Assembly (NCBI GenBank): GCA_003963115.1
Contig: RXJQ01000018.1
Span: 60,104 to 124,103, forward strand
Direction of reading: 5' to 3'
Source of the DNA: Burkholderiales bacterium
GTDB taxonomy: Bacteria > Pseudomonadota > Gammaproteobacteria > Burkholderiales > Burkholderiaceae_C
Length of the DNA stretch: 64,000 bases
Of the stretch, positions 58,352-64,000 are shown one piece after another. Both the position numbers and the translations under genes were made by a program. Under the pieces are notes generated by a model. It ran no database searches. It was not told the origin of the DNA and worked only from the letters and a program-made list of their open reading frames with translations. Position 1 is the first letter of the stretch. Each line of letters starts with the position of its first letter.

Positions 58352-60094
58352 ATGAAGATCACTTCTCCGCAACTGGTCGTCGAGACTGTGCAGCCCAGCT
58401 TCACCAGGGTGGATGGCATCGTCTTGTTGGCCATCTTCGGGCTGCTCTGGAGTGTCATGCACTTTGGGCACGGCATGTTGGTGTCCTTTGATCCTGCCAG
58501 GATGCCCGAGCTCGACACATCGACGAGCCAGATCCCCTACTACGCGGGCAGAACCCTGCTGCGCATGTGGATCGCCTTTGCCTTCTCCTTGTTCTTTGCG
58601 ATTTCTCTGGGCTACTTGGCTGCGAAGAACGCCATGGCACGCTCCGTTATCCTGCCGGCCTTGGATGTGCTGCAGTCCGTGCCCGTGCTGGGCTTCTTGT
58701 CGGCCACGGTCACCGGGTTCATGGCGCTCTTTCCCGGCAGTTTGCTGGGCGTGGAGTGCGCGTCCATCTTCGCCATCTTTACAGGCCAGGTCTGGAACAT
58801 GGCGTTTGGCTTTTACCACTCGATGGTCACGGTGCCCAATGACATGCAGGAAGCGGCCACCAACTACGGCTTGTCACGCTGGCAGCGGTTTCGGGTGGTC
58901 GAGTTACCAGCCTCTGTGCACAGCCTCATCTGGAACTCGATGATGTCCTTCGGCGGCGGCTGGTTCTTCGTGGCGCAAAGTGAAGCCATCAGCGTCATGA
59001 ACAAGGACATCAAATTGCCAGGCCTGGGCTCCTACATGGCTTCAGCCATTGAACGAGGCGATAACCAGGCCGCCCTGCTTGCCGTCATCGCCATGCTCGT
59101 GCTGATTCTGGCCAGCGATCAATTGGTTTGGCGGCCCATGCTGGCCTGGGCAGACCGATTCAAGATCGAGCTGACCGGCTCCAGTGCCGCGCCCACGTCC
59201 TGGGTATACGACTTGCTGCAAGGAACCGTGCTGTTTACCTGGCTCAACGAGCGGGTGTGGACGCCACTGGGCGATGCATTCAACCGCTGGTCCGCTAAAA
59301 GCAGCATCTCAACTGCGCGGGTCAAACCTGAGGTGTCGCTTCGCATCTGGCAGGCGCTGGGTTCGCTCATCGGGCTGTGGCTGCTTTACCAGATGGTCAC
59401 GGGGTTGTTCTCCGCAATTGCCATCCTGCACGGTGCACTGACCTTGCCGCTGTTACTCAAAGTCATTTGGCTTGGGGTGTTGACCTTGCTGCGCGTGTTG
59501 GCCATGACGGTCGTTGCGACATTGATCTGGACACCTATTGGTGTGTGGATCGGCTTTCATCCAGGCGCGGCCCGCTTCGCACAGCCGCTGGCCCAGATCG
59601 GTGCATCCTTTCCCGTCAACATGACCTTCCCGGTGGTGGTGGGCTGGTTTGTGGCGACGCACACACCCATGAACTGGGGCAGCATCCTGTTGATTGCCAT
59701 GGGTACGCAGTGGTACATCCTGTTCAATGTGGTAGCTGGTGCCATGGCCATTCCCAATGATCTGAAGGAGGCTGCCGACATCAACAACCTCAAAGGATGG
59801 CAGCGTTGGAAGACCTTGATCCTGCCGGCGATCTTTCCATATTGGGTGACCGGTGCCTGCACGGCGGCCGGTGGTGCCTGGAACGCCAGCATCGTGGCGG
59901 AAGCCGCTACCTGGGGAAGTACGACACTGAAAGCCGATGGCCTTGGCGCATTCATCGCAGACGTGACTAAGACGGGCGACACCCCCATGATCATCGTCAG
60001 CATCGGCGTCATGTCGCTCTTCGTGGTCACGATGAACAAGTTCATCTGGCGACGCTTGTACGGCTACGCGGAACGCCGCTTCCGTCTGGATTGA
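58352..60094 (+). CDS. Duplicated-permease ABC transporter membrane protein
   Basis: 580 residues holding two fused binding-protein-type permease domains. Each has the EAA-type loop: MQEAATNYGLSRWQRFRVVELP and DLKEAADINNLKGWQRWKTLILP. This architecture occurs in nitrate/sulfonate/anion-type transporters with a duplicated permease. It forms the whole membrane pore and works with the ATPase encoded next. No substrate-binding protein gene is adjacent. Confidence 0.9.
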   Translation: MKITSPQLVVETVQPSFTRVDGIVLLAIFGLLWSVMHFGHGMLVSFDPARMPELDTSTSQIPYYAGRTLLRMWIAFAFSLFFAISLGYLAAKNAMARSVILPALDVLQSVPVLGFLSATVTGFMALFPGSLLGVECASIFAIFTGQVWNMAFGFYHSMVTVPNDMQEAATNYGLSRWQRFRVVELPASVHSLIWNSMMSFGGGWFFVAQSEAISVMNKDIKLPGLGSYMASAIERGDNQAALLAVIAMLVLILASDQLVWRPMLAWADRFKIELTGSSAAPTSWVYDLLQGTVLFTWLNERVWTPLGDAFNRWSAKSSISTARVKPEVSLRIWQALGSLIGLWLLYQMVTGLFSAIAILHGALTLPLLLKVIWLGVLTLLRVLAMTVVATLIWTPIGVWIGFHPGAARFAQPLAQIGASFPVNMTFPVVVGWFVATHTPMNWGSILLIAMGTQWYILFNVVAGAMAIPNDLKEAADINNLKGWQRWKTLILPAIFPYWVTGACTAAGGAWNASIVAEAATWGSTTLKADGLGAFIADVTKTGDTPMIIVSIGVMSLFVVTMNKFIWRRLYGYAERRFRLD

Positions 60095-60118
60095 CCTTGG
60101 TGACCAAAGAGGTTTGAC

Positions 60119-61447
60119 ATGAATAGCACAGGCAACAAGAAAACACCCATCGCCGAACTCAAGGCCGTCACCAAGTCTTATCTGACCGAAGGTGGCCATG
60201 AGCTCAAGGTGCTTGACCCCATCGATTTGGCCGTGAGTGATGGCGAGCTGGTCGCGCTGCTGGGCCAGTCGGGCTCAGGAAAATCGACCATCCTGAGATG
60301 CCTCACCGGCTTGATTAAGCCCAGCTCCGGCATGGCGCTGCATAAAGGCTCACCCTTGCATGGTGTGAACACCGATGCGTCCATCGTGTTCCAGACCTTT
60401 GCCCTCTATCCCTGGCTGACGGTCGAGCAGAACGTGGCTGTGGGCCTGATGTCCCGCGACATGAGCCGAGCAGACAAGCAAGAGGCGGTGGACCGCGCCA
60501 TCGAGATCATCGGCCTGGCCAACTACCATGCGGCTTATCCCCGTGAGTTGTCGGGTGGGATGCGGCAGCGCGTGGGCATTGCCCGGGCGCTGGTTTCTCG
60601 TCCCAGGATGCTGTGCCTTGATGAGGCGTTCAGTGCACTGGACGTGCTGACTGCTGAGAACCTGCGTCAGGAATTGCTGACGCTTTGGCGCTCGCCAGGA
60701 GGCGATCTCAGCTCGATCTTCATGGTCACGCACAACATCGAAGAGGCGGTCGAGATGGCCACGCGCATTGTGGTGCTCTTCCCGAGGCCGGGGCGTGTGG
60801 GCCTGGTGCTGGAGAACCCATTGCCTTATCCACGCGACAGTAAGAGCCCAGAGTTTCAGCGTCTGGTCAAGCTGATCCATGAGTCGATCACGACGACGAC
60901 ACTGCCCGACCTGCCGCCAGAAGTACCTGTCCCAGGACAACCCATATCTCGTGGGCGCTCGCGCATGGAGTCGATCCCGCTGGTGCCTGTGGGGCAGATT
61001 CTGGGCTTGCTCAGCCTGTTGCATGATGCGCCAGAGCTTTCCAATATCTACGACATCTCAGATGAGATCGGGCGTGAATTCGGAGAGACCATCGCCATTG
61101 TCAAAGCCGCCGAGATCCTGGAGTTCATTGACACACCTAAGGACGAGGTCGTGTTCACCGAGTTGGGCCGCAAGTTCATCGCGTCGGATCCTGCAGGGCG
61201 TAAGGCCATCTTCGCTGAGCAGGTTTTCAAACTCAGGCTCTTTCATATCATCTTGGCACTTTTGAATGAGCATGAGGAGATTGACTCGGAGCGCATCGTC
61301 CAGGACATCGCCGCTGCGCTGCCTTATGACAACCCGGAGAAAATTTTCCAGACCATGATCGCATGGGGACGCTACGCCGGTCTGATGGATCACAACACCA
61401 AGACTGGCATGGTGTTCGTACCCAAGGAAGAAAGCGAACAAGGGTGA
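60119..61447 (+). CDS. ABC transporter ATPase with C-terminal AAA-associated domain
   Basis: 442 residues. Walker A GQSGSGKST (residues 49-57), signature LSGGMRQRV, Walker B MLCLDEAF and H-loop MVTHNIEEA are intact. After ~270 residues comes an additional C-terminal domain (GQILGLLSLLHDAPELSNIYD..., ~285-435) of the AAA-associated type seen in nitrate/sulfonate-type ATPases and probably regulatory. AAAGAGG precedes the ATG, 24 bases after the permease gene. Confidence 0.92.
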   Translation: MNSTGNKKTPIAELKAVTKSYLTEGGHELKVLDPIDLAVSDGELVALLGQSGSGKSTILRCLTGLIKPSSGMALHKGSPLHGVNTDASIVFQTFALYPWLTVEQNVAVGLMSRDMSRADKQEAVDRAIEIIGLANYHAAYPRELSGGMRQRVGIARALVSRPRMLCLDEAFSALDVLTAENLRQELLTLWRSPGGDLSSIFMVTHNIEEAVEMATRIVVLFPRPGRVGLVLENPLPYPRDSKSPEFQRLVKLIHESITTTTLPDLPPEVPVPGQPISRGRSRMESIPLVPVGQILGLLSLLHDAPELSNIYDISDEIGREFGETIAIVKAAEILEFIDTPKDEVVFTELGRKFIASDPAGRKAIFAEQVFKLRLFHIILALLNEHEEIDSERIVQDIAAALPYDNPEKIFQTMIAWGRYAGLMDHNTKTGMVFVPKEESEQG

Positions 61448-61951
61448 TGTGTGGCCACTACGGCATGAGGCGCCAGGAGACTGGTCGCGCAATGGCCGCT
61501 ACCTTGAATTTCGAGAGGCCGCTCAGGGTCGGCCGCCGGCCCTGGTGAATGACCGCTGACGGGCATTCAACCCAGTGCTCGTATCGCGATGAGGTCGAGG
61601 AGTGGTAACCGGCTGCTCCCAGCCTTGCCCGGTCACAAGCACTCGGCCGAGTACGCCTGCCTGATTGCTGCGCGCCCAAATTGTTCAAGCCCGTCATGCA
61701 AGTTCGAAACTTTGGTCAACGGGCTCTCGCCCTCGCCGGACAGAAGTTCGATACATTGACACAAAGTTCGAAAATATGTTTTCAGATTCCTTCTCTAGGA
61801 AGCGGATAACAAAGTTTCAAAACCGCATCCTAGGAAGCCATCCCTTTTCTTGCGTGGGCGCTGCTCCGCATAGTTTCAAAATTTCTGATGTTTGAGCTCT
61901 TGCTGCTATGCATGAGAGAAAACATAGTCTCAAAAGTTGTTGTCACGCTTG
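61448..61951. other. 500-base gene-free stretch between the ABC operon and TniQ
   Basis: The first ~230 bases show no convincing gene on either strand; frames open there lack SDs and have poor composition. The last ~250 bases are AT-rich and carry the six repeats listed separately. Overall it looks like the border of an inserted element. Confidence 0.5.
61700..61931. repeat. Array of six degenerate repeats upstream of TniQ (transposon-end-like)
   Basis: Copies of AAGTTCGAAA or TAGTTTCAAAA occur at 61700, 61744, 61764, 61812, 61871 and 61925, spaced 20-59 bases. All have the same orientation. Arrays of this kind are transposase-binding sites at Tn7-like ends. The TniQ start follows the last copy within 30 bases. 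Terminal TGT and target duplication were not identified. Confidence 0.5.
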
Positions 61952-62872
61952 ATGATTCCATCCTTCCCTGAAGACGCGACGATTACGTCAATTCATCTTG
62001 CTTGCGTTCACGCTGGGCGGGCACCGGACATCAGATCGTCGTGGAGCGAGGTGTATTCATCAGTTTTCCCTCGAAAGGAAAACGTGTTTGGCTTCAAAGC
62101 GGAGAGGTTCGCACACGTCCTTCTAGGCAGAGAACGCCATGCCCTAGAGCTTGTACGCAAGCACTCCCTTTTGCCCTGGGTAATCGATCCACTTAGTGAT
62201 GTTGGCAGGCAAAGTCATGAGGCCATTGCATGCGGTGATAAAAGCATGTTGATGAGCATCATTGCGTCCCGATGTGGCGTACGCATGGCTCCATCACCGC
62301 GCATTTGCCGGTTCTGCACAAGCAGCGACCTACTCAATTTCGGATTTGCCCACTTGCGCGTTTTGCATCAAGTACCGGGAATCCATTTCTGCCAACACCA
62401 TGGAAGCGCGTTACACGATCAATGCGCTCATTGCCACGCGTCAATTGCGATCGACGGACCATGGCGCCTCACTGGAGGAGGATGCTCGAATTGCAACGGT
62501 GATGAGACTACTGCTTCATTTGCTCACAATGAAAGTCCTGGCAGCAAGTCCTTCTCGCTGCTATTGCAGCGCATCCTTGGTGGCTCGGAAAGCAAACAGC
62601 TTCTCCATGCCCCCACACGAGAGCAGATGCGCCGAATCTACATAGGCAAGCCGCACTCGCCACAGCAACTACTTCGCCAGTTCTTAGATTGGTGGCGCGT
62701 TGAAACAGTCGATGATCTCGCGCTCATTCTTGACACCGAAATCAACGTGGATCGGACGGTTACCTTTCTCCGCGGCAATATTCAACCGCTTCCATACCCG
62801 CTTCTTACAGCCTTGGCCGCTTTTACACGGCATCTCGCATCGGATCCACAAGGCTTTGCACAGACGGATTGA
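61952..62872 (+). CDS. TniQ/TnsD-like transposition protein
   Basis: About 306 residues. The zinc-finger core CRFCTSSDLLNFGFAHLR, VLHQVPGIHFCQHHGSAL, HDQCAHC and later CSNCN matches the TniQ/TnsD pattern. TniQ directs target-site choice of Tn7-like and Tn5053-like elements. No transposase or ATPase gene is near within the window, so it may be an orphan or the edge of a larger element. A TTG 15 bases upstream is possible; ATG 61952 is preferred. Confidence 0.82.
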   Translation: MIPSFPEDATITSIHLACVHAGRAPDIRSSWSEVYSSVFPRKENVFGFKAERFAHVLLGRERHALELVRKHSLLPWVIDPLSDVGRQSHEAIACGDKSMLMSIIASRCGVRMAPSPRICRFCTSSDLLNFGFAHLRVLHQVPGIHFCQHHGSALHDQCAHCHASIAIDGPWRLTGGGCSNCNGDETTASFAHNESPGSKSFSLLLQRILGGSESKQLLHAPTREQMRRIYIGKPHSPQQLLRQFLDWWRVETVDDLALILDTEINVDRTVTFLRGNIQPLPYPLLTALAAFTRHLASDPQGFAQTD

Positions 62873-63028
62873 GGATCGGCCATCGCCCCTACTAGAAGCG
62901 ACTTCCGCAAATGTTCGCGCAGAGCGTCATCGACGCGGGTAGCCCACAATCACCAGACACATCATAAAAAGGTAGCTTCCTCGGTCTGCATACGCCTCAT
63001 AGCTATTGAGCCCTCGTTTGAGGCTGGA

Positions 63029-63160
63029 TCAACCGTGATGAGCCGCGAACCATGCGGCCCCCATCACCAATAGGAATCCAATCACGCCAAGAACAAGCGC
63101 CAAGTTTAAAAATGCTTGTTGAGCATGCGCCGAATCTCGAAACCAAATTTTTCGCTTCAT
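63029..63160 (-). CDS. 43-residue single-helix membrane peptide
   Basis: MKRKIWFRDSAHAQQAFLNL followed by a hydrophobic helix (ALVLGVIGFLLVMGAAWFAA) and HHG. AGGAT stands 9 bases before the ATG. An 11-codon ORF from ATG 63192, with AGAGG before it, ends in an ATGA overlap with this start and may couple its translation. No family is recognised. Confidence 0.45.
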   Translation of the reverse strand: MKRKIWFRDSAHAQQAFLNLALVLGVIGFLLVMGAAWFAAHHG

Positions 63161-63440
63161 AAAGATGAATCCTGCTGTGGCTTCTTGGTCATGGTATTGA
63201 CCTCTTTGCAATGTTTTGGAGAAGTTGGACTTGCATGTTCTGTAAAGGACTCACTGCAGTCGCGAACCCCATTGATGCGAAGCACGAGTGAGTGCCGCAA
63301 TCGACTCATTCGTTCACATGCGAACGAGCGAGCTTGACCGCAATACGCTGCGGCGAAAATACGAGCGGGTCACTACGCATGCGGCAACCGAGATCTCTCT
63401 GGTGAGCGAATTCATTGCAGGCCTCTCGCTATGGCTCGCC

Positions 63441-63692
63441 TCACGCCCGTCGAGCCACACAGCGCCGAACGCGGGTCGAGACATATCGACCCGCAGACCA
63501 CAACACCGGAGTGGCTTGAACGACCAATCGATCACCCTTCATCAAAAAATAGACCCGCTGGCCAATTGGCATCTGCTGCAAGCCTGTTGGCAACTGAACC
63601 ATATTTCGCCAGTTGATCAGCACGGACTGTGTCGGCCCGTCCGATCCGCTCGATCGTGCGAGCCTAGAAGGAGTGAGCTGGTTGAGTCGCAT
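63441..63692 (-). CDS. Small basic protein, possible AbrB-like fold
   Basis: 83 residues from ATG 63692. The middle part (SVLINWRNMVQLP, MPIGQRVYFLMKGDRLVVQ) resembles the strand pattern of AbrB/SpoVT-type antitoxin DNA-binding domains. The ribosome-binding site is weak. A forward ORF overlaps it. Assignment is tentative. Confidence 0.3.
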   Translation of the reverse strand: MRLNQLTPSRLARSSGSDGPTQSVLINWRNMVQLPTGLQQMPIGQRVYFLMKGDRLVVQATPVLWSAGRYVSTRVRRCVARRA

Positions 63693-63904
63693 CTGGGTTC
63701 TTTGCAATTTTCCAGATGTCTATTGAATCGCCAATTGCAGACATATGCAAGGGTTCCCAAATGTGCTCACCTTATGCGCGGACAGGCAGGTGATTTGGCT
63801 TCGTGCTCAGTTCAGATAGAGCAAGGCATGCCTGTCAAACACTTGAGCGTGAATGAATGAGCCGGATGCCCCTAAACAGCGGACTGGATGGACGACAGAG
63901 CCCT

Positions 63905-64000
63905 CTAGTGTCCCGTCCCGCTGATACGTGAGCAAAGTCGGTGTAGCTTCTCCAGGATCGAATCAGCGGTAGCAGTCCATTTGAACGGTTGGCAGTTCAC
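63905..64000 (-). mobile_element. C-terminus of an IS630-family transposase (runs off the right edge)
   Basis: The last 31 codons end in PFKWTATADSILEKLHRL then CSRISGTGH and a TAG at 63905. The PFxWTxTADxIL pattern with a final RIS-TGH is the usual end of IS630-type transposases. The element continues right of the window; its terminal inverted repeat should lie between about 63860 and 63905 but was not found by eye. Confidence 0.75.

Noticed and set aside
63288..63860. 190-codon forward frame near the right edge
   Set aside because: Odd composition, no SD, no motif, and it overlaps a better small reverse ORF; not reported as a gene.
1..64000. CRISPR arrays, tRNA and rRNA genes
   Set aside because: No regularly spaced near-identical repeats, no GGTTCGA-type tRNA arm in a cloverleaf context, and no rRNA-like segments were seen.

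Overview
The window is GC-rich chromosomal DNA, most likely from a betaproteobacterium of the order Burkholderiales (Aquabacterium/Leptothrix/Rubrivivax-like; an inference from gene content, not a placement). Supporting traits are many c-di-GMP and hybrid sensor proteins, a PEP-CTERM protein, heavy-metal RND efflux, OprB and other outer-membrane barrels, and dense strong-SD operons. No rRNA, tRNA or CRISPR array was seen.

Layout. 0-2.6 kb: reverse-strand lipid/polyketide-like operon (Cys-type alpha/beta hydrolase, acyl carrier protein, ketosynthase, start of an exported protein). 2.6-11.3 kb: DHFR-like reductase, small membrane proteins, MAPEG protein, a diguanylate cyclase, an outer-membrane protein, a hybrid histidine kinase and an SRPBCC protein. 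11.3-17.6 kb: ECF sigma factor with a ChrR-like bicupin, then a four-gene operon (DUF4331 protein, lipoprotein, TPR protein, HupE/UreJ-like membrane protein). 17.7-25.1 kb: RND metal-efflux operon with His-rich accessory proteins. 25-32.8 kb: TesB, TetR/SDR pair, HD-GYP/LuxR regulator, amidase, DUF2252 and DUF2789 proteins. 32.8-38 kb: two-gene response-regulator operon, then DUF2946, CxxCxC barrel and thioredoxin-like genes. 38-42.7 kb: sulfur-type ArsR operon divergent from a CLC channel, and an MFS carrier. 42.7-47.7 kb: binding-protein/barrel operon, PEP-CTERM protein, HD-like exported protein. 47.7-53.6 kb: kinase remnant, two tandem giant FG-GAP lipoproteins, and a sorting-signal fragment. 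53.7-56.7 kb: XRE-like regulator, MgtC, small exported protein, Ni/Co exporter with a CsoR/RcnR-type repressor. 56.7-61.4 kb: OprB porin plus duplicated-permease ABC transporter behind a long structured leader. 61.4-64 kb: AT-richer mobile segment with end-like repeats, a TniQ gene and the C-terminus of an IS630-type transposase at the edge.

The most unusual items are the structured leader RNA and shared divergent promoter at 56.7 kb, the TniQ gene with an array of end-like repeats, the redox/metal trio at 35.9-37.9 kb, the DUF4331 operon, the RND system with a non-canonical TM4 signature, and a tiny rhodanese-loop ORF coupled to the ArsR gene.
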